A stretch of DNA of 64,000 nt. Source: an uncultured Paracoccaceae bacterium. GTDB taxonomy: Bacteria > Pseudomonadota > Alphaproteobacteria > Rhodobacterales > Rhodobacteraceae. Within the stretch, counting starts at the first letter, position 1. Every line of letters begins with the position of its first letter. Position numbers and translations under genes: made by a program. The notes beneath the pieces are model-generated. The model was not told the DNA's origin, made no database searches, and saw only the letters and a list, made by a program, of their open reading frames with translations. This document shows positions 46,298 to 54,426 of the stretch, piece after piece. The DNA lies in NCBI GenBank assembly GCA_947489705.1, contig CANLEQ010000018.1, positions 1 to 64,000 on the forward strand. The letters are read 5' to 3'.

Positions 46298-47148
46298 CCG
46301 ATCCTGTCCTGCGTCCGGGTCTCGAAATCGCCCGCATCGTGGCGTTCGTGGAGCTGCTCGGCGGGATCGCCGTTCACCTTGTTGACCATGCGGCCCCGCT
46401 TGACCGCCGGACGCTCGGCGATCTCCTTCGCCCAGCGCTGGAGGTTCCCGTAGCTCTGGACCTGGAGGAACCGGTCCGCGCCGTCATAGAGCCGGCCGAG
46501 CGCCAGTTGCCCGTACCAGGCCCAGATCGCGATATCGGCGATCGTGTAGGTGTCGCCCGCGATGAAAGCCCGGTCGGCGAGGTTGCGGTCGAGCACGTCG
46601 AGCTGGCGCTTGGCTTCCATCGCGAAGCGGTCGATCGGGTATTGAAGCTTTTCAGGCGCATAGGCGAAGAAATGGCCGAATCCGCCGCCGATATAGGGGC
46701 CCGAGCCCATCTGCCACATGAGCCATGAGAGCGTTTCGGCGCGCCGGGGGCCGATGAAGGCGTCGAACTTCTCGGCGAGATGCAGCAGGATCGCCCCGGA
46801 TTCGAACACGCGCACCGGCTCGGGGCCGGAGCGGTCCATCAGGGCGGGGATCTTGGAATTGGGGTTCACGTCGACGAAGCCCGAGCCGAACTGGTCCCCA
46901 TCGCCGATCTTGATGAGCCAGGCGTCGTATTCCGCGCCCGAATGGCCCGCTTCGAGCAATTCCTCGAACATGACCGTTGCCTTGACCCCGTTGGGCGTGG
47001 CCAGCGAGTAGAGTTGGAACGGATGCTCGCCGACGGGCAGCTCGCGATCGTGGGTGGGTCCGGCGACGGGTCGGTTGATCGAAGCGAACTTTCCGCCGGA
47101 TTCGGCGTCCCATTCCCAGATCTCGGGCGGTTGATATGCGTCGCTCAT
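46294..47148 (-). CDS. yghU: YghU-type glutathione S-transferase / disulphide-bond oxidoreductase
   Basis: A 284-residue protein. SDAYQPPEIWEWDAESGGKF and ASINRPVAGPTHDRELPVGE form the extended N-terminus specific to YghU. HPFQLYSLATPNGVKATVMF and SKIPALMD are the thioredoxin-like GST part, and the C-terminal helical domain carries AGDTYTIADIAIWAWYG. It reduces disulphides with two bound glutathiones. The start at 47148 fits the family. It is co-transcribed with moaB. Confidence 0.93.
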   Translation of the reverse strand: MSDAYQPPEIWEWDAESGGKFASINRPVAGPTHDRELPVGEHPFQLYSLATPNGVKATVMFEELLEAGHSGAEYDAWLIKIGDGDQFGSGFVDVNPNSKIPALMDRSGPEPVRVFESGAILLHLAEKFDAFIGPRRAETLSWLMWQMGSGPYIGGGFGHFFAYAPEKLQYPIDRFAMEAKRQLDVLDRNLADRAFIAGDTYTIADIAIWAWYGQLALGRLYDGADRFLQVQSYGNLQRWAKEIAERPAVKRGRMVNKVNGDPAEQLHERHDAGDFETRTQDRIG

Positions 47149-47247
47149 GATGCGTCTCCTGTTTGCGGCTGGCTCAGGACCTAACCCGGCCGCCGCGATA
47201 GAACAGGGCAAGCGCCGGGCCCGTGTCCGGCCCGGGCCCGCATGGGC

Positions 47248-48192
47248 TCAGGCGACGCGCGTCAGCAGCGGACGGCCGGCAAGATGCGCGCGCAGGTTCT
47301 TGACCACCAGATCGCCCATCGCGGCCCGGGTCTGGTTCGTCGCGCTGCCCACATGCGGCAGAAGGACGGTGTTCTCCATCGCGCGGAGCGCCTCGGGGAC
47401 ATGCGGCTCGTTCTCGAAGACGTCGAGCGCAACGCCGGCGATGCCCTTCTGCGACAGGATCTCGATCAGGGCGGCCTCGTCGACCAGATCGCCGCGCGCC
47501 ATGTTCACGAGCCGCCCCTCGGGGCCCAGCGCCTCGAGCACCTCGCGGCTGACGATGCCCTTGGTCTGCGGCGTCGAGGGCGCGATGACGACCAGCCAGT
47601 CGACATCGCGGGCCATCTCGACCAGATCGGCGTAATAGGGATAGGGCACGTTCTCCTGCGCGTTGCGCCCGTGATAGACGACCTGCATCTGGAAAGCCTG
47701 CGCGCGCGCGGCGATGGCCTTGCCGATCCGCCCCAGCCCGAGGATGCCCACGGTCTTGCCGGTCAGCTCGGCGGTGAGCGGGAAGGCGCCCTCGGCCTCC
47801 CAACGACCCTCGCGCAGATAGGCGTCGCATTCGGGGAGCCGGTGGGCGAGCGAGATCATCGCGCCCAGCGTCGTCTCGGCCACGCAATCGTTGAGGACGT
47901 CGGGCGTGTTGGTCACGCTGACGCCGTGCTCGCGCGCCGCCTCGACATCGACCGCGTCGTAGCCCACGCCCATCGACGAGATGACCTCGAGCGCCGGAAG
48001 GGCCTCGATGATCTCGCGCGAGCAGCCCGCGCTGCCGCCCGTCGCCACGAAGCGGATGCCCTCGGGCAGATCGGCGAGGAAGGCGACCTTGTCGTCGGCG
48101 TCGCAGTACCGGTGCAGGGTGAAATCCTCGTCGAGCTGCGTCACCACGCGGTCGGCGAGGTTCGCCACGAGAAGAAGGTCGGGTTTGCTCAT
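47248..48192 (-). CDS. D-isomer-specific 2-hydroxyacid dehydrogenase
   Basis: A 314-residue protein. NAD binding is in TVGILGLGRIGKAIAARAQA. The catalytic Arg is in GSAGCSREIIEALPALEVIS to SMGVGYDAVD, the Glu in DVFENEPHVPEAL, and the His in VLLPHVGSATNQTR. It reduces a 2-keto acid such as glyoxylate or hydroxypyruvate, or runs in reverse. It follows tctA by 20 bases in the tctCBA operon, suggesting that the transported acid feeds it. Confidence 0.9.
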   Translation of the reverse strand: MSKPDLLLVANLADRVVTQLDEDFTLHRYCDADDKVAFLADLPEGIRFVATGGSAGCSREIIEALPALEVISSMGVGYDAVDVEAAREHGVSVTNTPDVLNDCVAETTLGAMISLAHRLPECDAYLREGRWEAEGAFPLTAELTGKTVGILGLGRIGKAIAARAQAFQMQVVYHGRNAQENVPYPYYADLVEMARDVDWLVVIAPSTPQTKGIVSREVLEALGPEGRLVNMARGDLVDEAALIEILSQKGIAGVALDVFENEPHVPEALRAMENTVLLPHVGSATNQTRAAMGDLVVKNLRAHLAGRPLLTRVA

Positions 48193-48212
48193 ATCGGTTG
48201 CTCCTGGGGGGG

Positions 48213-49709
48213 TCAGATGTCGTCGCTTGCCTTGCCGCGGCGCGCCACGAGCATCAGCAGAAGGGGGATGCACCAGATGGCGAGGGTCGCGATGCCGAGG
48301 CCCGCGGCGATGGGTCGTTCGAAAAAGGCGATGAAGCTGCCTTGCGACTTGATCATCGAGGTGACGAAGTTCTGCTCCAGCATCGGTCCGAGCACGAGGC
48401 CGAGGATGGCGGGCGCGATGGGGATGTCGTTCTCCTCCATCAAGAAGCCCACGATGCCGAAGATCAGCATCAGCACGATGCCGAAGGGCGAGTTGTTGAT
48501 CGCGAACGAGCCCACGATGCAGAAGAGAAGGATGATCGGCATCAGCGTGCGCTGCGGGATCGACAGGATGGTGCCCGCGCCCTTGATCGCCAGCCAGCCG
48601 AGCGGCAGCATCATGATATTGGCCAGCAGGAACACGATGAAGACCGCATAGATCATCTGCGGATCGTTGATGAAGACCATCGGGCCGGGATTGATGCCCT
48701 TGATGTAGAGCACGCCGATCACGATCGCGGTAATGGAATCGCCGGGGATCCCGAAGACCAGCGCCGGGATCCACGCGCCGCTCATCGCGGCGTTGTTGGA
48801 GGCGCCGCTTTCGACGAGGCCCTCGACATGGCCCGAGCCGAACTTCTCGGGCTCGCGCGAGAACTTCTTGGAAATGGCGTAGGAGATCCACGCCGCGATA
48901 TCCGCGCCCGCCCCCGGCAGCGCGCCGATCGCGGTACCGAGCGCGGAGCCGCGGACGACCTGGAAGGGGTATTTCACGATATTGGCGATTTGCTGCTTGA
49001 AGATGCCGCCGCCGCCGCTCTGCACGGCCGGCATCTCGGTGCGGTTGAGGACCGAGCGCAGGATTTCGGACACGGCGAAGAGGCCGATCATCGCCGGGAT
49101 GAACTGCACGCCGGCATAGAGCTCGATGCTGCCGAAGGTATAGCGCGGAACGCCGGCGGGGTTGTCGATGCCGACCGTCGCCGCGAAAAGCCCGATGAAG
49201 AGCGAGATGAGCCCCCGCGCCGGCGAGCCGGGCGAGACGAAGACGGCGCAGGACAGGCCCATCACGACGAGCCAGAAATATTCGAACGACGAGAACTTGA
49301 GCGCGATATCGGCGAGCACCGGCGACGAGGTCATCAGCACGATCGTGCCGAAGATCCCGCCGATCGCCGAGAAGACCAGCGACGCGCCGAGCGCGCCTTC
49401 GGAATTGCCCTTGCGGGTCATCGCGTAGGCGTCCTGAACATAGGCGGCACTCGCCGGCGTTCCGGGCATCCTGAGTAGCGTGCCGGGAATGTCGCCCGCG
49501 AAGATCGCCATCGCCGTGGCGGTCACGATGCTGGCGATCGCGGGCACCGGGTCCATGAAGAACGTCACCGGCACCAGCAGCGCCGTCGCCATCGTCGCGG
49601 TGAGGCCCGGAATGGCGCCGACGAACATTCCGAAGGCCGCGGAGGCGAGGATGACGAGAATGACCTGCGGCTGGAAGACGAGGGCGGCAGCCTCGATGAG
49701 GATGGTCAT
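48213..49709 (-). CDS. tctA: Tripartite tricarboxylate transporter, large membrane subunit
   Basis: A 498-residue protein with about twelve membrane helices. AFGMFVGAIPGLTATMATAL is the TctA signature (G-x-I-P-G), and a second copy-like block GTAIGALPGAGADIAAWISY follows. It imports carboxylates with TctB and the binding protein TctC. The ATG at 49709 lies 6 bases after tctB. Confidence 0.94.
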   Translation of the reverse strand: MTILIEAAALVFQPQVILVILASAAFGMFVGAIPGLTATMATALLVPVTFFMDPVPAIASIVTATAMAIFAGDIPGTLLRMPGTPASAAYVQDAYAMTRKGNSEGALGASLVFSAIGGIFGTIVLMTSSPVLADIALKFSSFEYFWLVVMGLSCAVFVSPGSPARGLISLFIGLFAATVGIDNPAGVPRYTFGSIELYAGVQFIPAMIGLFAVSEILRSVLNRTEMPAVQSGGGGIFKQQIANIVKYPFQVVRGSALGTAIGALPGAGADIAAWISYAISKKFSREPEKFGSGHVEGLVESGASNNAAMSGAWIPALVFGIPGDSITAIVIGVLYIKGINPGPMVFINDPQMIYAVFIVFLLANIMMLPLGWLAIKGAGTILSIPQRTLMPIILLFCIVGSFAINNSPFGIVLMLIFGIVGFLMEENDIPIAPAILGLVLGPMLEQNFVTSMIKSQGSFIAFFERPIAAGLGIATLAIWCIPLLLMLVARRGKASDDI

Positions 49710-49715
49710 GTCAGA

Positions 49716-50186
49716 TCACCACAGGAACGGGAGGAAATCGCTGCGCGGCAGCGGAACGAGGAGCAGCTTGCCGAAGCTTTGCTGGATCGCCACGGTCGCG
49801 ACCAGGGAGACGGGCACCGCGATCAGCGGACGGGTCCCGAGCACCAGCATCGCGACGATGAGAATGAGAAACGCAGTGGGCGCGAAGCCCAGGATCGGGG
49901 CCCCGGCGATGTAGAACACGATGAGGGCGAGGATCATCCCGATCCGCAGCAGCGAGCCGCGGTTGAACACCCATTCCTCGAGCTCGAGCCCGAAGCGCCC
50001 CTTCGCGAGCAGCGCCTTGACGGTCAGGAAGATGCCGGTGCCGACCGTCGCGAAGGCGATCGCCCGCGGCATGGTTCCTGCGCCGTAGGATTGACCGGGG
50101 ATCACGGTGAAATCGATCGCCGAGATGAAGATGGCGATCCCGGCCAGGATGACGAGGCATCCCAGGGTCAGATCGGTGACGCGCAT
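49716..50186 (-). CDS. tctB: Tripartite tricarboxylate transporter, small membrane subunit
   Basis: A 156-residue protein with four predicted membrane helices. It begins MRVTDLTLGCLVILAGIAIF and has IPGQSYGAGTMPRAIAFATV, a TctB hallmark. It partners TctA. It is separated from tctC by 91 bases holding a strong hairpin. Confidence 0.88.
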   Translation of the reverse strand: MRVTDLTLGCLVILAGIAIFISAIDFTVIPGQSYGAGTMPRAIAFATVGTGIFLTVKALLAKGRFGLELEEWVFNRGSLLRIGMILALIVFYIAGAPILGFAPTAFLILIVAMLVLGTRPLIAVPVSLVATVAIQQSFGKLLLVPLPRSDFLPFLW

Positions 50187-50230
50187 CGAATGCTCCTCGA
50201 TGGCCAGAGGGGGTGGGGATCCACGGAGGG

Positions 50231-50259
50231 GACCGGGCGGCGAGATGCGCCGCCCGGTC
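50231..50259 (-). terminator. Hairpin between tctC and tctB
   Basis: GACCGGGCGGCG-AGATG-CGCCGCCCGGTC is a perfect 12-bp stem starting about 18 bases after the tctC stop. There is no T run. Such hairpins after binding-protein genes usually cause partial termination or protect the 3' end, giving more binding protein than membrane subunits. Confidence 0.7.
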
Positions 50260-50277
50260 CGTCATCGCATTGTGCGA

Positions 50278-51249
50278 TCACTCGGCGGCGAGGCCGGCCT
50301 CGCGCATGACCTCGCCGAACGCCTCGTCGTCCTCGGCGACGATCTGGGTGGCCTCCTCGGGACCCGCCCAGCGCAGGCCGAAGCCGCGCTCGTTCATGAA
50401 GCTCTGGTATTCCTCGGAATTGTAGGCCGTCTCGAGGGCGTTCACCAGCGTGTCGCGCACGTTGTCGGGCAGGCCGTCGGGGCCCGCGATCGTGCGCCAG
50501 ACCGCGACGGTCCAGTCCGATCCGGTGGTCTCGGCCAGCGTCGGTACGTCGGGGAACGCCTCCTGACGCTCGGCCGACATCGTGGCCAGCGGGCGTACCC
50601 GTTCGGCGTCGATCATCGAGCGGCCCTCGGCCAGCGAGGACGGGATCATGTCGACCCCGCCCGCGACCATGTCGGTGATGCCCGGTGCCGCGCCCTGGCT
50701 CGGGACGAAGGTGATCTGATTGGCCGGAAGATCCTCCGACAGAAGCCAGCCCGCCATGCCGACATGCCAGATGCCGCCCTGCCCCGTGCCCGATGCGGTA
50801 TAGGTGCCGGCCGGCTCGGCCTTCACCGATTCGAGGAAGCTCTCGACGCTGTCCCATTCGGAATCGGCCGAAACCATGATGCCGCCGGGATCGGTGTTGA
50901 CCATCGCGAGGATATCGAAATCCTCGTAAGTGAGATCGGTGAGACCCTGCCAGTGCATCATGTCGATCTCGATCGTCATGACGCCGATCGTGTAGCCGTC
51001 GGGTTCGGCATTGGCGATGGCGCTGTGGCCCACCACGCCCGAGCCGCCGGTGCGGTTCACGACGTTGACCGGAACGCCGAGCTCCTGCTGGAGCTGCGAG
51101 GCGATGATCCGGCCCACGGCGTCGGTGCCGCCACCGGCGCCCCATGGCACGATCATCGTGATCGGGCGCTCGGGATAGCTGTCCTGCGCGAAGGCGCCGC
51201 CTGCGAGCGTCAGGGCGAAAACGGTACCGAGCAATGCGGTCTTCTTCAT
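50278..51249 (-). CDS. tctC: Tripartite tricarboxylate transporter substrate-binding protein
   Basis: A 323-residue protein. The signal peptide is about 1-21 (MKKTALLGTVFALTLAGGAF AQ). The Bug/TctC domain has YPERPITMIVPWGAGGGTDA, VGRIIASQLQQELGVPVNVV with NRTGGSGVVGH, and DFDILAMVNTDPGGIMVSAD. It captures a carboxylate in the periplasm. A GGAGGAG ribosome binding site lies upstream of the ATG. It is first in the tctCBA-hydroxyacid dehydrogenase operon. Confidence 0.93.
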   Translation of the reverse strand: MKKTALLGTVFALTLAGGAFAQDSYPERPITMIVPWGAGGGTDAVGRIIASQLQQELGVPVNVVNRTGGSGVVGHSAIANAEPDGYTIGVMTIEIDMMHWQGLTDLTYEDFDILAMVNTDPGGIMVSADSEWDSVESFLESVKAEPAGTYTASGTGQGGIWHVGMAGWLLSEDLPANQITFVPSQGAAPGITDMVAGGVDMIPSSLAEGRSMIDAERVRPLATMSAERQEAFPDVPTLAETTGSDWTVAVWRTIAGPDGLPDNVRDTLVNALETAYNSEEYQSFMNERGFGLRWAGPEEATQIVAEDDEAFGEVMREAGLAAE

Positions 51250-51295
51250 GATCTTTCTCCTCCCAATCAAGCCGGCAGGTGCCGGGCTTTGGGTG

Positions 51296-51324
51296 ACGTT
51301 AGGTGCGGCGGAATCGCGAGTCAA
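51296..51324 (-). promoter_or_regulatory. Promoter of the tctCBA operon
   Basis: On the minus strand TTGACT (51324-51319) and TAACGT (51301-51296) are separated by 17 bases, 47 bases before tctC. The operator palindrome at 51328-51337 sits just upstream of the -35 hexamer. Confidence 0.6.
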
Positions 51325-51327
51325 CTT

Positions 51328-51337
51328 TGGTATACCA
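51328..51337. promoter_or_regulatory. TGGTATACCA operator (GntR/FadR-type palindrome)
   Basis: A perfect 10-base palindrome lies 3 bases upstream of the -35 of the tctC promoter. TGGTATACCA is the form of operator used by many GntR-family (FadR/VanR) carboxylate-responsive regulators. The regulator gene is not in this neighbourhood; a LacI protein binding it is less likely. Confidence 0.55.
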
Positions 51338-51378
51338 GAAAAACCGGGCCTTTCCGGACGCCGTCGCCGCCTCGGGGA

Positions 51379-51969
51379 TCAGATCTCGAACCAGACCGGA
51401 CGGGGACCCAGGTTGCGCCATTCGGTCGGGCCGAGGCGGCCCGCATCGCCCCAGCAATCATGGACATGGCCGAAGACGCAAAGCTTGGGCGCAAGCCGCA
51501 TCAGCGCGGATTTCACGGAATGCGATCCGATCCGCCCCTCGCTCGAATGGTTGTCGCCGAGGCCCGCGGGCGGCGAGTGGCTGATCAGGATGTCGGCCTC
51601 GGGGATCCCGTCGAGCAGATCGCGGGCCGCCGCCTCGTCGAGATCCCAGGACGGCCAGTCGCCGCCGGGCTTGGGCGGGATACCGGCGCCAATCCCCGCG
51701 ACGACGCGACCCTGCCATGTGACGCGATCGCCGTGCAGGACCGTCGCGCCGGTCGCCGCGCGCAATTCGTCGAGCGATTCGTTGTTGCCGGGAACCACGA
51801 TCATCCTGTCGGCGATCGGCGCCAGCCGCGCCATGAAGGCCTCGAGCCCCTGTCGCTTGTCGGCGAAGTCACCCGCGCCGATCACCAGATCCGCCGGGCC
51901 CGCAGCCGCGACAAGGGCCTCGGCGGCGTGCGCGTCGAGATGCAGGTCGGAGATTGCGAGGATCTTCAT
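51379..51969 (-). CDS. Metallophosphoesterase (calcineurin-like)
   Basis: A 196-residue protein. Metal-binding motifs are [12 protein letters not shown] (DxH), [10 protein letters not shown] (GD), VVPGNNES (GNxE), [12 protein letters not shown] (H) and [10 protein letters not shown] (GHxH). It is a single-domain phosphodiesterase/phosphatase of unknown substrate. The ATG at 51969 overlaps the stop of the uracil-DNA glycosylase gene (ATGA). Confidence 0.9.
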   Translation of the reverse strand: MKILAISDLHLDAHAAEALVAAAGPADLVIGAGDFADKRQGLEAFMARLAPIADRMIVVPGNNESLDELRAATGATVLHGDRVTWQGRVVAGIGAGIPPKPGGDWPSWDLDEAAARDLLDGIPEADILISHSPPAGLGDNHSSEGRIGSHSVKSALMRLAPKLCVFGHVHDCWGDAGRLGPTEWRNLGPRPVWFEI

Positions 51970-52715
51970 GCGAGCCGCGCCCGCAGGCTCAGCAGATCCG
52001 CCCACGCCTCGCGCTTGGCCGCCGGGTTCCTCAGCAGATAGGCAGGATGGAACATCGGCAGCGCGGGCCGTCCCGCCGCCTCGGCCCATTGCCCGCGGAG
52101 CCGCGTGATGCCCTTGCGCCCCAGCATCGCCTGGCACGACACGTTGCCCATCAGCACGATCAGCTCAGGGTTGGCGAGCGCGATGTGACGCTCCACGAAG
52201 GGCAGCATCATCGCGATCTCGTCAGGCTTGGGCTCGCGGTTCTGCGGCGGCCGCCAGGGCAGGACGTTGGTGATGTAGACCGAGGCGGGCGCGGTCCGGT
52301 CGAGCCCGATCGCCCCGAGCATCCGGTCGAGCAGTTTTCCCGCGCGGCCGACGAAGGGGCGGCCCGCCTGATCCTCCTCGCGGCCGGGGGCCTCGCCCAG
52401 GATCATCACCCGCGCCGCCGGATCGCCGTCGGAGAAGACGAGGTTGCGCGCGCCTCGCTTGAGCTCGCATCCCTCGAAGGCGGCCATGGCGGCGCGGAGC
52501 CCGGCGAGATCGCCGGCCGCACCGGCCGCGCGGCGGGCGTCTTCTACCGGATCGGGCGCCGCGGCGCGCAGGGGCGCCTCGGCGGGTTTCGCTTCCGGCT
52601 CGGGCGGGGGCGCATAGCGGTCGAGCGGCGCCTCGCAGATCGCCTCGTCGGCGCCGAGTTCGACCTGCCATTCCAGCGCGGCGCGTGCCGCCATGTACGA
52701 TTCCCAGCTCTGCAT
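51966..52715 (-). CDS. Uracil-DNA glycosylase, family 4/5-like
   Basis: A 249-residue protein. Motif A region [20 protein letters not shown] and the C-terminal [20 protein letters not shown] (HPS/HPA-type) are typical of SPO1-pol-related UDGs. [20 protein letters not shown] lies between. The usual iron-sulphur CxxC reads Cys83-ELK here, and only one later cysteine (VSCQAML) is present, so the full 4Fe-4S set is not seen. It removes uracil from DNA. It is coupled to the phosphoesterase gene and divergent from pyrB. Confidence 0.85.
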   Translation of the reverse strand: MQSWESYMAARAALEWQVELGADEAICEAPLDRYAPPPEPEAKPAEAPLRAAAPDPVEDARRAAGAAGDLAGLRAAMAAFEGCELKRGARNLVFSDGDPAARVMILGEAPGREEDQAGRPFVGRAGKLLDRMLGAIGLDRTAPASVYITNVLPWRPPQNREPKPDEIAMMLPFVERHIALANPELIVLMGNVSCQAMLGRKGITRLRGQWAEAAGRPALPMFHPAYLLRNPAAKREAWADLLSLRARLA

Positions 52716-52784
52716 CCGGCGATCCTATCGCGACGCAGGCCCGCCGCCCATATCCCCGGCGCGGGTTTTCGCCGCGCGGCGCAC

Positions 52785-52813
52785 TTGCCCGGGCGGGGAC
52801 GCGTCCATATACC
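52785..52813 (+). promoter_or_regulatory. Probable promoter of pyrB
   Basis: TTGCCC (52785-52790) and TATACC (52808-52813) are separated by 17 bases, 33 bases before the pyrB ATG, in the 131-base gap from the divergent UDG gene. Confidence 0.45.
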
Positions 52814-52846
52814 CGACCGGGACATCGCGAGAGGATGCAAGCGCCC

Positions 52847-53788
52847 ATGGCATTTCGGCAAAAGCACCTGCTGGGGATCGAACCGCTGGCCCCCGACGAG
52901 ATCACCACGATCCTCGACCTGGCGCAGGATTACGCGGCGCTGAACCGCTCGGCCGAAAAGCACGGCCGCGCGCTCGAGGGGCTGACGCAGGTCAACATGT
53001 TCTTCGAGAACTCCACCCGCACGCTGGCGAGCTTCGAACTGGCCGGTCTGAGGCTCGGGGCGGACGTGATGAACATGCCGATGCAGGCAAGCTCGATCAA
53101 GAAGGGCGAGACGCTGATCGACACGGCGATGACGCTCAACGCGATGCATCCCGACCTGCTGGTGGTGCGCCATCCGCATTCGGGCGCGGTGAACCTGCTG
53201 GCTGAGAAGGTCGCGTGTTCCGTGCTCAACGCGGGCGACGGGCGGCACGAGCATCCGACGCAGGCGCTGCTCGACGCGCTGACGATCCGGCGCAAGAAGG
53301 GGCGGCTGCACCGCCTGACCGTGGCGATCTGCGGCGACATCGCCCATAGCCGCGTGGCGCGGTCGAACATCTGGCTTCTGGGCAAGATGGAGAGCCGGCT
53401 GCGCCTGATCGGGCCACCGACGCTGATTCCCGCGGGCGCGCGCGACTGGGGCTGCGAGGTCTATCACGACATGGCCGAGGGGCTGCGCGATGCCGATGTG
53501 GTGATGATGCTGCGCCTTCAGAAGGAGCGGATGGATGGCGGCTTCATCCCGTCGGAACGGGAGTATTACCACCGCTACGGCCTCGATGCGGCAAAGCTCG
53601 GCCACGCCGCGCAGGACGCCATCGTGATGCATCCCGGGCCGATGAACCGCGGGGTCGAAATCGACGGCACGCTGGCCGACGACATCAACCGCTCGGTGAT
53701 CCACGAACAGGTCGAGATGGGCGTGGCCGTGCGGATGGCCGCGATGGACCTTCTGGCGCGCAACCTGCACGCGGCGCGCGCGGCCTGA
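52847..53788 (+). CDS. pyrB: Aspartate carbamoyltransferase, catalytic chain
   Basis: A 313-residue protein. Carbamoyl-phosphate binding is in [20 protein letters not shown], and [44 protein letters not shown] and [11 protein letters not shown] follow. It catalyses the first committed pyrimidine step. The ATG at 52847 ([20 protein letters not shown]) is preferred; an in-frame ATG at 52835 is too close to GAGAGG. No pyrI follows; the downstream order pyrB-hypothetical-pyrC' is like organisms where an inactive DHOase associates with ATCase. Confidence 0.95.
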   Translation: MAFRQKHLLGIEPLAPDEITTILDLAQDYAALNRSAEKHGRALEGLTQVNMFFENSTRTLASFELAGLRLGADVMNMPMQASSIKKGETLIDTAMTLNAMHPDLLVVRHPHSGAVNLLAEKVACSVLNAGDGRHEHPTQALLDALTIRRKKGRLHRLTVAICGDIAHSRVARSNIWLLGKMESRLRLIGPPTLIPAGARDWGCEVYHDMAEGLRDADVVMMLRLQKERMDGGFIPSEREYYHRYGLDAAKLGHAAQDAIVMHPGPMNRGVEIDGTLADDINRSVIHEQVEMGVAVRMAAMDLLARNLHAARAA

Positions 53789-53849
53789 CGGAACGCGACG
53801 GGCCGTCTCCCGTTTGCAACACGACGCCAGCGGACGGGAGCCTTTCGCC

Positions 53850-54359
53850 ATGCACGACATCATCCAGGTCTTCGAGGTCGACCTCTCGCCCGAGGAGGCG
53901 CGCGCGCTTTCGGCCGATCCGCGCGCCCTTGAAGAGGCGCTCGGCACGGCCGTCGCCGCCGACCGCGTGCATCTGGTCGACCCGGTGGTGCTGGCCGATA
54001 TCGGGCTCGCCGCCTATCTGGTCGAGGGCGAAGGGGCCAGGGCGGAAGCGGTTTCGGTCGACAAGACCCGCCTCGACAAGGTGCGCAAACCGGTGATGCT
54101 GCTGCTTCCGGGCGCGCTGACCGAGCCGGCGGCGCTGCGTGTCGCGCCGCCCCTGACGCATCTGGGCGAATACCCCCTGCTCGAAGGTCGCCCCGCCGAG
54201 GACCCCATCCGCACGAGCAGCGCGGAGGGCCTGATCGCGGGCACGCCGCCCCGGGCCGACGATCCGGCGACAGACCGCCGGGCCAGCGGCTACGTGGCGC
54301 TGATCGCGGTGGCCGTGGCGCTCGTCGTGGCGCTGATCGTCTGGCTGGTGGCGATCTGA
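53850..54359 (+). CDS. Unknown protein with C-terminal membrane anchor, between pyrB and pyrC
   Basis: A 169-residue protein of no recognised family. It starts MHDIIQVFEVDLSPEEARAL, has a mixed alpha/beta-looking middle (VVLADIGLAAYLVEGEGARA, KPVMLLLPGALTEPAALRVA), a proline-rich linker, and a single C-terminal helix (GYVALIAVAVALVVALIVWL VAI). It is thus likely tail-anchored with the bulk in the cytosol. A GGACGGGAG lies upstream of the ATG. Being 61 bases after pyrB and 67 bases before pyrC suggests a link with pyrimidine synthesis or its placement at the membrane. Confidence 0.75.
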   Translation: MHDIIQVFEVDLSPEEARALSADPRALEEALGTAVAADRVHLVDPVVLADIGLAAYLVEGEGARAEAVSVDKTRLDKVRKPVMLLLPGALTEPAALRVAPPLTHLGEYPLLEGRPAEDPIRTSSAEGLIAGTPPRADDPATDRRASGYVALIAVAVALVVALIVWLVAI

Positions 54360-54426
54360 GCGTGCTTGCGCCCGCACGGCGCGGCCCCTAGGAACGCGCG
54401 GGAGAGACCGCCCCGGGGGCCAGCCG

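Noticed and set aside
50231-50259. Riboswitch between tctC and tctB
   Set aside because: Only one simple perfect hairpin is present with no additional conserved pairing. A processing or attenuation hairpin explains it.
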